NCBI RefSeq assembly: GCF_963662255.1 | Contig: NC_085056.1 | Location: 5,081,716 to 5,145,715, forward strand | DNA length: 64,000 nucleotides | Reading direction: 5' to 3' | Source of the DNA: Cinclus cinclus | Taxonomy: Eukaryota > Chordata > Aves > Passeriformes > Cinclidae | In this document: positions 35,560-47,434 of the stretch, piece after piece | Position numbering within the stretch: the first letter of the stretch is position 1 | Layout: every line of letters begins with the position of its first letter | The notes under the pieces: model-generated | Databases searched by the model: none | Told to the model about the DNA's origin: nothing | What the model saw: only the letters and a program-made list of their open reading frames with translations | Program-made: the position numbers and the translations under genes

Positions 35560-35960
35560 ATTAAATTCTCATCTTTGCCCAAATGTTTGAAAGGGCAACT
35601 GTCTTAAACCTTTGAACTTTATTTGTAATACAAAACTTCAATTAGATAAAAGGCAATAATTAGCAAATCTTTTATCTTAGGGCATAATTAAATCTTTAAG
35701 GCAGGACATCTTAATCAATGATTTGTAATGACAAGTTCATAAATAAATTAATTCTTCCAATGAGTATCTGACAGAAATCAATGAGTGTTAAAAGAGATTC
35801 AGGATGAGGGGACACCACTACAGAAACACTGTAGCTCAATTACACTTGGTTTAAAGATTCTCATCTATAAAGTATTAGCTTGTTCAAAAGATGATGTATT
35901 ATTTAAAGACAGATCATTAAAATACTAACATCTAATTTTGTAGAGCCTTTTTTGGCGCTT
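35560..35960. promoter_or_regulatory. Candidate regulatory element (TCF/LEF, GATA, homeobox motifs)
   Basis: A TCF/LEF-like CCTTTGAAC lies at 35,609-35,617. GATA cores face each other at 35,644-35,649 (AGATAA) and 35,672-35,677 (TTATCT), with the homeobox-like ATAATTAG at 35,656-35,663 between them. CATAATTAAAT follows near 35,683. The nested arrangement is suggestive of an enhancer; activity and conservation are unknown. Confidence 0.22.
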
Positions 35961-36649
35961 CTATCTTTCCATAGAAAAGTATTTCACCATGGTTTATGAT
36001 TAGCTTTTTGTATAGGTTCTCTACAAAAATATATATTCAGTTTGACTGATTTGCTGTCCTTGTTGAGTCCTGGTGCTAAGTTTTGTTACTGAAAGTAAAA
36101 CTTGTCAGAGCAGATGTTGTGTAACCTCCATGTCACTGGTAAGGTCCTCCCATCCAAGTGAGAACTTGTATAAAAGTGCCTCAAGATCTTAAATGTTCTT
36201 ACTCAAGAGATTAGTCCATTTCTGTTCATTTAACACTTTATACCACAGTACACTACATGATCTTTAGCTCAAGGGCTGTCTATTGATATAGGAATGGTAA
36301 AATGAGGACACAGAAGAAAGCCACATGGGATCTCATTCTGTTTGAGAGCTCTTGTGATCAGGATTACCTGTGAGGTGTTAAGCCCTGGGAGCTGCCTCTT
36401 GCTGAAGCCAATGCAGCAGTGGCTAGTAATTTCTTGAGAGGGGTTGGTGGAAATTCCACTTTCCTAGTATTGCATACAACTGTGCTGCTTCTAGTTGGTA
36501 CTATTAAATATACTGCTCTGCCTCCTGTCTCCTACTTGTTCTGACCACCTGGTTTTAGCTGACCAAAAGTGGCAGCAGCTTCATGCTACTTGTGTGAAGC
36601 TCTTAATCATGATCTTTTTCTTTTTCATTTAAGTATCACAATAAGTGTT

Positions 36650-36723
36650 AAAAACAAACAAATAAACAAAAAAATCCCAACAAAAACAAAAAAAACCCCA
36701 ACGCCCCCCCCCCCCCAAAAAAG
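36650..36723. repeat. A-rich tract ending in a C13 run
   Basis: About 55 bases of A with scattered C (units such as AAACA and AAAAAC) lead into CCCCAACG and then 13 consecutive C (36,704-36,716) followed by A. The minus strand therefore has a G13 run. It may be an old retroposed poly-A tail that mutated into a mixed microsatellite, but no retroposed body is recognisable upstream. Confidence 0.9.
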
Positions 36724-37086
36724 TAGTAGCAAGTATTTCCAGTTGAACTCACTTTTATAAAGCTTCTCCTGTGGTTTGTGGCATTTAGAGTATCTCTGAC
36801 AATAAACACTCAGATTTTAAATGTTTGATATATGCACATGGAGAATAAGTGCTGCAACTCTTGATGAAGCTTTATCATCATTAGACAAAGGAACTTCAGA
36901 CTGTCAGAATAGGCACTAAATAACCTTTGTTGGATTTGTTGGTTTCTCAAGGTGGCAAGGATTACAGCAAGGATTCCTGTGGATTTCTCTTTCTGTATAT
37001 CAACAGGGCTCCCTGATTAAAAAGTGCGACTGGTCCTGAGCATGCTGAGTTTTTCCATCAAGCCTGGGCTGCTGCTGCCAGCAGGT

Positions 37087-37100
37087 TGGGAGCTGTAGTC
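37087..37100 (-). promoter_or_regulatory. ZNF143/STAF-like motif
   Basis: TGGGAGCTGTAGTC agrees with the reverse form of the ZNF143 (STAF) core, ACTACA(A/G)(T/C)TCCCA, with one deviation. ZNF143 sites usually mark promoters or CTCF-associated anchors. No CpG island is present around it, so a promoter is doubtful. Confidence 0.25.
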
Positions 37101-38616
37101 CCCTGCTGCATCTGGCAGAGCTGCAGTAGCTGAAAGGCTGCTCTCAAAGGTGTTTGGTTTGCCTGGCAGCCAAGAGGAAGGGCTCAGTCTGCACAAATAG
37201 GTCTGGTCTAGTCACAGCCAGTTCCACTCCATCTGGAAGATCCACCAGAACTAGACTGAACATGTGGAGGAGATACTGTGCTGGAGACAAGCTGGGAAAG
37301 GGAGCTCAGGGTGTTGCAGTGGAGAAAGATCCAGGACGTGCTGGAGCTTGAGGGTGCTGGGGTAGGAGAGGAAGGCAGTGTGAGCAGGAGCAGAGGAGGC
37401 TGCTTTCAAACCAGAGGAGACAACAGCATGGAAAACTGGGCTGTGTTAGACTGCTGCTTTGATCTCTTTTCTAACTTAAGGGATAAGAAACCTCATTAGT
37501 TTTATACTGCCCCAACAGTATTAATTAAACAATAACACTTTCTCCTAATGTATTAATGAGACTCACTACAAATTTATTTTGATTTTGAGTGGTGAAATTC
37601 TGCAGCTTCTAGAATGATCAATTCTTTCTGTTGTTGTGTGGGGCACTGAATATCAGATTAAGTTCAAATGTTAGTGATTTCCTATTTGAAACCTGTTAAA
37701 CAGCACAACAGATGGAAAGTTCTGTTCAGGTTATGAGCTTCCAGATCTGTCGCTGATTAAAAGAGAGGTACATGTGTTGGTGGCTGGTGTTGATAGATAT
37801 CTCTGCAGAATTGTAAGACAGGTCTCACATCCTCATAATCCAGTAGCTCTGCCCCTGACACCTTACAAAGATCAATTACTATTCATGTGAAGCTGGGCTA
37901 TAGCTCAGAGCATCCTTGGACAGATTTGGGTGCTTGCTGCTCTTCAGAAGGGTGATAGGAATCTAAACCTCTTGCCTCTTTGGATATACTCTCCTTTCAG
38001 AGCTGTCATCCAGGTTGTCAAATTTATCCTTAGCAGGCTTCAGCTTTAAAGGTGGTTTTTTACCCACTGTGTAACATTCCTGTCCATCCCATTATTCCCT
38101 GTCAATGAGGGTGTTTGTGTATTTGTTTTAAGCCATTTAAGAGTATTTTGCTGAATTCCTTCAAGGGAATTTAAATAGCCCTAATGACTATATTACCTTA
38201 CAGGCTTTTAAATGTTTCCCCAGCTGCTTGATTCAATGCAGTATAAATTGTGAGCCTTTCCACAGTAATCTTGGCATTTGTTTAGGAGTTAAATATTAAC
38301 AGATTTTTTGTCTTTGTCTCAGACAGTAGTCTCTGCACCTGCTTAATTTGCTGTAGGGTTTCTTAGAAGCAAATGTTGCTTTCTTTTCAAGTGCTCTGGG
38401 TTTTGTTCTCTGTATGTGCTTTACATGAGGTCAGTTTGAAGAAGCTTTGGACTGAAACGTTTCTGTTATCTTGCAAACATGATTCTGTCCCAGTAAAAAT
38501 CTGGGACTGGGAAGAAAATCTGGACTCCCAACTGCACTGAAACTCAAGTGGTGGATTTGTTGCATACAGATTCATTCAGTGTGATGCCCTGTATTTTCAA
38601 AATCCAAAATTTTCTT

Positions 38617-38691
38617 CAAATTTACTTCAAAATTACAGTACTACAAATACAAATCAAAAATACAATTGCTACAAATTTACTTCAGAATTAC
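38617..38691. repeat. Imperfect 20-bp direct repeat, 55 bp apart
   Basis: CAAATTTACTTCAAAATTAC (38,617-38,636) recurs as CAAATTTACTTCAGAATTAC (38,672-38,691) with one mismatch, within A/T-rich sequence that also repeats CTACAAATAC-like words. Confidence 0.85.
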
Positions 38692-38767
38692 TTTCAGCTT
38701 CTTTTTCAGCATGCCAGTACTTTAGATCATTGAGAAGAGGGAAAAAAATCCAAAGGAAAAATAGAAA

Positions 38768-38781
38768 TTAAATAAATAAAT
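38768..38781. repeat. Short (AAAT)n tract
   Basis: About three and a half AAAT units in a row; a minor simple repeat. Confidence 0.8.
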
Positions 38782-39273
38782 CATGAAGATGGGCTAAATA
38801 TTGGAAGCAATGTGGGTGGCTAAGCCAATACAACAGATGTATCTTAGGTATTTTTCTTTTAAAGACAAAGACAGTCTGCCTCCCACACATTTCAAAATGA
38901 ATCTCAAATGTACTTTTATAATTTACAATTATTTCCATCAGAGAATAATAGAGACTTAATGCCTGGGGTAATTAATGTTCTGTGATGTCTATTATAATAG
39001 CTATTTTAAGTGTAGGAAATACCCTAATAAGAAACAGTTTGCTAGTGTGCTGATATAGTTGATTTTTATCATAGCTTTCTCTGTAAAATAACAATTGGAA
39101 GATATGACAGTAGATATTTTGGTTAAACACTTAAGCATCTGATAAAACTTGGGCAAAGATAGATCACTTCAAAAAGAACATTTGAAAAAAAAATCAACTC
39201 CTCTCAATTTCTGGCATTTATTTTTATGCTACCCTGTGTTTTAGAATACTTTGTGACATTTATTAAATATAGT

Positions 39274-39311
39274 AATTGCAATGCTTTGAATGAATTGCAA
39301 TGCTTTGAATC
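39274..39311. repeat. 19-bp tandem duplication
   Basis: AATTGCAATGCTTTGAATG is followed immediately by AATTGCAATGCTTTGAATC, two copies differing only at the last base. The near identity suggests a recent duplication. Confidence 0.95.
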
Positions 39312-42300
39312 CAGTTAAAGTCTGTAACATGTTAAATGTCTCTTAATGAAAGAAGTATATGGTGAATGAAGACTGTATTTTCTAAGGAATGTTTAATTCA
39401 TTGTAGAGCTACATCTTTTCAAAGTTATGTATTGAAGTCGTTACAAAACAGTGAATATTCCATATTGCTCCTGGTTTCCCCTCTCTAAGGTTTTCTCCCT
39501 GCTCTCCCCCAAGCTGAAAACCTGTTTTGTGTTATTGTTTCCTCCCCAGTTTCTTGTTTCTGGTGTGGAAATTGTAGCTGCAGTGGCTTCTTCTTTCCCT
39601 CTGCTCATTCAGCACGTGTCATTCCGTCCTTTGTCCGCAGTGCTTGAGGCTCCTTCTTACATCTCTCTCTTGCTGCTCTACATTCCTGTATTCAGGAACT
39701 TGTTAGACTTGGCTGCTATCTCATGTAACTTCATTTGGTGTCTGTCCCCCATACAACATTACCTTTCTTCCTTGTACTAATATTTTCTTGAAGGATTCAT
39801 TTTATTATACTTTTTTACAATCTCCAGTTCAGCAGAATTCTCAAAGAATCCAGTGTCATTCTGAATAATGCTGCTTACTTTCAGACTTCTGGGATTCGTG
39901 AGCATGAGTTATCTTTAAAGGAATTAAGTTTTACTTTTTAGATGACTTTCATAAGTAAGTTTTCTTTGTCATCCATGTTACTATATTTTTCCTGATGATT
40001 TTATTATCTATAATAATGTGTATATGTTGGTTCTGGTTGTAGTGTTTGATCTTTATAGTGCTCAGTCTCATCTTCTCATCCATTCTTTTCCAGTTCAGCT
40101 TTTCTAAAGCTTTTCTAAATGCCACACTTTCCTTAAGTCTCCAATTCCAACTCTTCTCACTTTAGCTTCCCAATCCCAAAACTCTCATGGTGGCACTCCT
40201 TATCAGAACTGTGACTAAAATTGCAAATTGACTGGCAGTGTGCTTTGATTTTTCCCAGCAGGGCAGCAAATGTATCACACTGCTGTAAAAATTCTGACCC
40301 TAGCATTTCCAAAGTTCTCTACAAGCTTTGGGCCTGGTACACCGTACAGAATACTTGGTGCAGAGATTTAAATTTTCTGTGTCAAAATAAGTATTTCTGA
40401 AAAAGTTTTCATTGACTCCCTGTAAGATCTTTCTCAGATTGTCAGCTCCTGGTATGCTGAAGCTTTGCTGTGTGACTGGAAGGTCAGGTTGTGCTCGAAA
40501 CTGCAGTTACAGTAAGCTTTGAAGGTGTTAGAATCTGAGCCAGCCCAAAAAAACCTGTTTCATCTTCAAAAAATATTACTCCTTCAATTCCGTTCACTTG
40601 GGTTTTCAAAAATTAGAAAAGAGATTTCCAAAACTGATTTGGTTTAAAGTGACTGCTGTGATAACAGCACTGGTGAGTTTTTACTGTGTCTTCATCCATC
40701 TGAATAAATGATCTGACAGTGACTTGGGGTCCGTAACTTTCAGTCCTTACCTCAGCCTTGTAAGAGCGAGATCTTAGAGCAGTCCTTAAGAACTTTTAGG
40801 TACTTTGCATTCTGGGGTGGTGGTGCTGTGTTTGCGTGGTGTTGTTTTGAATTACTTTTTGATTCCAAATGCAAGGATGGCCAGCTGTGCAGCAGAGCAG
40901 TGACTCCATGGACGTCACTGACACGGTGCCACAACAGCTCCGATGAATGTCGGGGACTTCCTTCCCTGCCAAGTTTGACCTGGGGACTCAGCTTTCATTT
41001 GTGAGCTCAGGGCTCTGGGGCTTCTCAGGGACGTTATGTGCTTTCATTTTCATTTGTCCAGGATAGGAAATCAGCTTGGGAAGGGTTGGCATATTTAGCA
41101 TCCCACCCCCAATCCCACTGCTGCCAGTATATGGGAGTCAGCTTAAATATATCCTCCTGCTAACTACTGATGGACTGGTGCTAAATGTTTGTTTTGGCTT
41201 AAAGGGGCACTGTTGAGACGTAATCACAGGATGATTTTGTTTCAGATTTTCCATTGAGTGCATAGTTTTCTGGCTGACTTACTTGGCTGTGTGTTTCAAC
41301 AGATATATGTATATACATGGTTATCCAGTGGTCTACGTGAAAAACAGCAACATTCCCTTTGCACATTGTTAGTGTGAATTTAGAAATGAATGACTAGCTT
41401 AAACAGTCCCTTGCAGATGTTGTGAAAGTGCTCTGAGTTAGAAAAAAAAAATTAAGAGATAGGGAAAACCTGAATGTACTTGCAGTTATTTGTGGGTTTT
41501 GCTTGCCCCTTTTAAGGTTCCTTTCTAGTTTTAAATATTCTCTCTGGTTTTGGCTGTTATGCAGTTGTACAGTGGTGCCTGTAAATGAGCATTTACAAAG
41601 CATCAATACAGGGCAGTGGGTTCTCTTTTAATAATTACAAAATTATAATATAATTTTCTGGTAGAGAACAGGTAGGGCTCAGTGCAATGTGTGACATTTT
41701 GATGTTCTGTAATGGCCCTCGACATTACAACTCCACCTTCTGGCCTTGGAAAGTAAGGGCTGGGTGCATCATTCCCTATGGGAGAAGAATTTTTTATGCA
41801 TATCAACAGCAAGGGCAGCAGAGAAGTCAAATTCTCTACTGCTGAGAAGTTGTTTCTTTTGTGAGTTTGCATTTATCTTCGATCTGAGTGTGGCAATGGC
41901 CTGGACTGGTCTGTCAATGCACTATTTTCCATGATGAGGTGTTAAGATTTGTAAATAGCTTAAAACAAAAGGATTTGACTTAAGTTCTTGATTTAGGATC
42001 TAACATTCCTAGCACTCAATCTCTTCAATATTGAGAACTGAAACAAAAAATTTTGAAGCATCCATACCATACCTGTCTTTCTACAGAGCACTATCAAGTG
42101 GATGGAGTCATGTTTTTAAAGAAGTCAAAATTGGTAATGAGTGGCAAAGCAAGGGTAAGCCCTATAGGCAGTTCAAGGTTATGTTCACTGTGATATTTGC
42201 CTTAGCTTAGTCAAGAATTCAAGCAGCATAAGAATAAAATTAATCTCTTTAGCAAAATACGAACCTGGGAAACCGTGCCCTTGAATTTGGAATGGATAGA

Positions 42301-45300
42301 TAAGATGTTACCAGTACCCTTGAGACTGGTAAGATCTGCTCAAGAAACACCTCATTTCAAGTGCCCTTTTTAGAGCTTTCTTTATCCATTAAGTTTGGTT
42401 ATATCCTTGGTCATCTTGCAGTCTTTCTGCCTGGCTTGTGGTAGGAAAAAACCCGAATATGTGGGAGGAAAAGATGAATTGAGAGGTGGAAGAAGACTGT
42501 CTTGTCTTTTCTTTCACAAAGGATGTGTCTGTTCTCACTTCTAAGTCAAGCAGCAATAGAGTGACACTTCCCAATTACACTCTCCACGCAAGTGATGCTA
42601 TGGCTACCACATGGTGGTTCTATAATTGTGAGGTGATGATTGTGTGATGCCAACTGGGAGGCAGAAACGAGGTTAGGCAATGCTGAACTGGAGGGGAGGG
42701 GTGCCCTGATGCAATCTGCTCATTGCCTGGGAGCTGCTGGAGTGAGGCAGCCTCCCTTCCACAGGAAAAATGCTGCTGTTGTCCTTCCCAGTAATAAAGC
42801 CAGCAAGAATTAGGTTTAGGATGAGATTTTGTTTGTTTATTTTTTAGTATAGCCCTGCTTAGCTGTAGACAGTGATGCCCTTATGGAAGAGAGCTCAAGG
42901 GCCTGGCAATGCAAATACTTCCAGCTCTGTGCTTCCCTCAGCATCCAGGAAAAGGAGTGAAAACAACTAAACTTCAGGACTAGGTTAATTTTTAGATGTA
43001 TTTCCAGGTTGTTTGGAATCCTGCATGTGTCTCAAAATCTTTTGATGTATTTTGAGTAAAAATTGGTAGTTTGTTGTCGTGTGAAATAGGACTTACTTCT
43101 GTAATAAGCACCATCTGAAAAGACTGAGGGTATGGCTGTGGTACAACATCTTCATGTCAGCTAAGCTAGTAGGGAGGGAGGAGTTTTGTTGAATAGCTTT
43201 TGGGAATTGGATTATTTTTTGATTTTTTTTTTTCTTCAGAAATCCTCAAAGGGGAAAGATTTGGACAGGAATAGATAGATGTACACTCCCCTCTAAGAGA
43301 CCACAACAGAACTCTGAGGTGCTGATGTAAAGACTTGTATTTGTTAATGTCCCAATAATTTTGATATCTCATCCTAGAGGAGCTCACATATTAATGAATA
43401 CTCTTTGGCTACTTTGAAAGATGTACGGGTCAGCTGAGCCATCCTGGCTTTGAAGTCAGTTTCCAGGGTAAACTTCATGGCTCTAAAGCAGCATATTAGT
43501 CAAATTAGAATTTAGAAATAATTAAGGTTTTATGGGATACACAGATTTTCAAGATCTGTAAACCTGAGTACTTCTGATTTTAAGGGCTCAAGTCAGTCAC
43601 AGATGCAATTGCTGAAGTGGCTCCAACAATTAATTACTCAGGTATTAAATATGGGCACAAAATTTAGGTAGGAGGTCACTGATGATAAAAATCTACAGTT
43701 GACACTGCAGTACATTCAAGCCTAAATTTTGGGATTTGGCTCAAATATACCCCACCTCTAGCAATAGTACATAAATCCTTAGGGAAGTGAGCTGGTGATA
43801 CAGCTGTATTACTGTGAGCAAAAATCCTGAGGATGGGACTGCTGCCATTGGCTTCAGTGGAGCCAGAAAGCATTTCCTTATCCTTTTACATGGAAATTGA
43901 GGTTGGCCATGAAGTCAGTCCTCCATCCCTCTTCAACCTTGGGGCCACTAAAGCCAACCATGTAGGGGTGGCCCTTGTTGCTGCAGAGTGGGGCTGAGCT
44001 GTATCCCAGATGTGTAGGGAGGGGTTCAGCTTCCAGAGGAATTGGTCAGCAGGCAACTGCTCTAGCAACCCTGGTATGTATTTGCAGACAGGAGGGAAGG
44101 GGTCAGGACCAAGAGTGGGTAGGATTGAACTGTTGTTTCAGTGTGAACAGCAGAGACTGACCTGTCTGGAAGCAGATCATACCATTCAGGTCCACCCTGG
44201 AGGGCCACAGAGACTGTGATTTTTAATTTTGTAGTTGGTCTTGCTTTGATGTTGGCCCTTAGTATCAGCAGAGTGTGCTGGTAGTACCTGAATGATTTAC
44301 CTAAATTCATGTTAGAAGCTGGTGGTGCTGCAAGAACATCTTTAACTTAGATACTCTGGGATTTTAGGTTGTTGTAAGCCCCAGACCTCGCTTCCTTGCT
44401 TTTTTCTTTCAGCCCTTGTCTTTATCAGTGACTTCTGCAGCTGGCTGAAAGCAGGATTTACACAAAGCTGAACTACATTTTAATACTTGCTGTCACTTTT
44501 GGAAAACCTCAAAATTGTGACTTTTTCCAACAAAGTAACTAGAGACATAAAAAGCAACGAAGGAAACAGTTAATAGACTGCAGGGCAATCGGAGGGCTTT
44601 GGCTCCTACTGCAAAATACTAAGGGCTGTAATTTGACCTCTTAGCCAATTAATTTTGGCCAGTGTAAAATTCCATACACTAAATCTGTTTACGATACTTC
44701 ACTATTCTAGGCATCTGATACTGTGCCAAGACCTTAATATGTCTCTGAACAGAGGTCAAGTCATGGCCTTAAAACGAAGACTTGAAATATAAGCTGTGTG
44801 TGGGTGGGTTGCCTTATGTCCCTAAGGGGCTTATGAGTTCCTTTTCTATTGCTGTATGATCTGAAACTCTGGTCACTGCTCTCTGTATTACCTTCTTGTA
44901 TTTCTTAATCAAAATAAATCCATTTTGCAGCTCTTTTTCACAGTTTGTCCGTGCCATCATGTTTTTACCACATGGCTCTGGTTAAGTATGCCAGCAGTTA
45001 TTTGCTCTCTGTTGTGCATCTGTTAAAAAACTTGTCTTTGATAGATTTCCTCGACAAGTCTTAAGTTATGTCCATCTTGTACTTTGGGGTGAAAGAGTTG
45101 TAAGTATCCTGGTCATTCTGCCTATCATTTGACACCTGGTGTTCCTAGCTTTGGCTTTTGGGTCTGGATTTGCCTCTGTTAATGTATATGAACACCAGTG
45201 AAATAGTCTGATTTTTGCTAGAAAACCATACAAATGTTTGTTGTTCCTTCCTGTTTGCAGAGTGAATGGTGTTTGTGGCTGCACAGCAACATATCTAGAA

Positions 45301-45469
45301 CTGCAAGTTGTTTTAGGCTCCAATGAATGCTGGTTAGCTCTGCATGAATATATACTGACTGGATTAAAGTCTAATTCAGGGTTTTTTTAAGTTTGTGCCA
45401 AGCTGTACAGAACTGTTGTTAGGTTATGAATCAGATGAACTGGTATGCTTAAATCCATGTTCTGTGAAA

Positions 45470-45507
45470 CACCATATTCCCAGTGCAGCACCATATTCCC
45501 AGTGCTG
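45470..45507. repeat. 19-bp tandem duplication
   Basis: CACCATATTCCCAGTGCAG is followed immediately by CACCATATTCCCAGTGCTG, with one mismatch. It is a local duplication in otherwise unremarkable DNA and unrelated in sequence to the 39.3 kb pair. Confidence 0.95.
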
Positions 45508-45869
45508 TGGAAGGGTGCAGCTCATGGTAAGAGGCTCAGAGCAGGCAAAGTCAGAAGTGCATCATATTCTGTTCAAGTTGTCTGACTTCCAGGAGAAGTC
45601 CTGGACCACAGCTTTTTCCCCCAGAACCAGCTGACATGTGTTTCACATCATAACAGAGCAGTTTTCTGAGATACCCTATACTTCTTGTGTCATTGTTGAA
45701 TTAAAATCTACTGTTGGCATGTTCTGCATGGACTTTTCTGCAGGATTGAAATGCTGTGCACCTAAATTAAAGGTGTGCCAAGTAGCCTGAAAATAATGAA
45801 AGCATGAAGTATCTGCTGTTCCACATGCTCAGATGTATTAGCAGTCATGCCTGAGACCTGGAGAAGCAA
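45508..45869. other. Non-coding DNA, no recognised feature
   Basis: Nothing beyond AT-rich single-copy-looking sequence is seen between the 19-bp duplication and the following motif cluster. Confidence 0.5.
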
Positions 45870-46340
45870 AAGGAAATAAAGCCTTACAAAACTGAATCAG
45901 TGTCCAATTTTTTTGAAACTTCTGATAACGAAATAAAAACCGCATTTGTCTCGTTACAATTTGGATTGTCTTCTAAAGCACTCGGGGATGTAGAGGTGCT
46001 GAAAACAAATGATAATCCAATTGCAGTCACTCACTGCTGAATGCAGATTAGGATTAACTCAAGTGTAGGAATGGCAGATGACTGATAATTAGCTGCCAGT
46101 TCCTGTGCCCCAGTTAAATGGCAAAGTAGAACATCCATCAGGGACTGACCAGTATCTGCTTGCACAGCACCTGATACAACTATTGCTTTAACAGCAACCA
46201 CTACACTTATTTGTCTATTACATTTTCTTTTATCTGTTGCCCATTATGGAAGATATTACTGTTTGAGAGATCAACTTTAATGTCTTATAATGAATAATAC
46301 CAATAATAAAACATCTTAACCTAGTAATAGGAAGTTAAAG
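45870..46340. promoter_or_regulatory. Candidate regulatory element with paired bicoid-type sites
   Basis: Two K50/bicoid-type sites of the kind bound by OTX, PITX and CRX occur 38 bases apart in opposite orientation: TAATCC at 46,013-46,018 and GGATTA at 46,051-46,056. A general homeobox site TAATTAG follows at 46,086-46,092. The stretch has few homopolymers, several unusual CpG-containing words (GATAACG, ACCGCA, CTCGTTAC) and the texture of a conserved non-coding element. This is among the better enhancer candidates in the window, yet it remains a motif-based inference. Confidence 0.27.
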
Positions 46341-46440
46341 AAATTTTGAAGCCAAATGTTTGATTTGCTTAAGCTTGATTTATGTTTAATTCAGCAGAGA
46401 TGAGATAGTTTGCCAGAATTCTAGTCCTTGACTAAAATGA

Positions 46441-46452
46441 TTTTTTTTTTTT
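46441..46452. repeat. T12 homopolymer
   Basis: Twelve consecutive T on the + strand, one of the longer members of the T-run excess described in the findings. Confidence 0.95.
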
Positions 46453-47420
46453 CTGGAGGGACTGGAGTATGATGGTGAGGGGGATGGGGAATGAAGAAAA
46501 CAAAATTTAAAAAGCACAAGAACAAATTACCTAGTCATTTCCATTTTGAATTTACTTAGCTATTAAAACAAATGAGATTGTCTTTGTCTGTGATATATAG
46601 TTCCCAGTTGATGTAAAGGGTATGAAAATAGTTAATGGCTTAAAGAAGAGAAACAGTAGGGTTTTATATAATATAAGGAGATTGTCTTTGTAAAGCTGTT
46701 CCCTGGGTACTGAAAGGTGGCGTTGAATTTTGCATTCCTTGTACACTTAAAAGAATAAGGTTTTTGAATGGAAGTAAATTACAAAACCCTGTGCAGCAAA
46801 GGTTGCTTTTTGGAGTGGAGGAAGTTACTGAGATTTCTTAGCCCCCAGCTGGAGCTGCATAGTGTGAATGAGGCAACAGGACTGAAGCTGGACAAAGTAG
46901 ATCATATATCCTGTAAGAAATCACACTTGCATGAAATATATTTATTTTGGGGTTTGTTTTCTAACCTGTCATAGTAGAGACCACCAGCAAACTTCAGACT
47001 GGAGTGTTGGTAGAATCCTGTGCTCTCTGGGAGGATTTGGGAGGAGTGTTCCAGCTCAGCCCCAGCTGTCAAACCTCTGCCTCAGAGCCTTGCTCTGCTC
47101 TTGATGTTGAGGGACAAGATCTTGTCACATCAGGGACCTTCTCCCACCTTTTTAACTCATTCCATTGTGCTTACGTGCAAATAAAACTCTACAGAGTGAA
47201 CTTGTACAAGGTGAGGGCTATCCCAGTATTTCAGGAGAGGAGTTAATCGTGTTCTTGTTGCTGGGGGCAGGAAGGAAGGTGGAGAACACAGATCATGCTT
47301 TTCCAGTTTGAGTATCAGAGGTTTTTTTCAGTCCTAGGAAAATTAGCTGGAGTTTTGTAAGGCCAGGAGGAGCACTATATTGGATTTTCTTTTTTTAATG
47401 AAACGGTCTTTTCAAACAGG

Positions 47421-47434
47421 CCAGCAGATGGTAG
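47421..47434 (+). promoter_or_regulatory. CTCF-like motif
   Basis: CCAGCAGATGGTAG fits the CTCF core CCASYAGRKGGCRS at 13 of 14 positions (T instead of C at position 12). It is the best CTCF-like match I noticed. A functional site could act as an insulator or loop anchor; orientation is +. Confidence 0.35.

Larger units (their letters stand above)
35961..45469. other. Non-coding DNA with A-rich and short tandem tracts
   Basis: No gene recognised. It contains the A-rich/C13 tract (36,650-36,723), a purine-rich stretch with a ZNF143-like motif (37,087), small duplications (38,617-38,691 and 39,274-39,311), an AAAT microsatellite (38,768-38,781), an A10 run at 41,442 and a T11 run at 43,223. 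The 109-codon + frame at 39,451-39,780 is hydrophobic and aromatic-rich, as expected from T-rich DNA, and is not supported as a gene. Confidence 0.55.
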
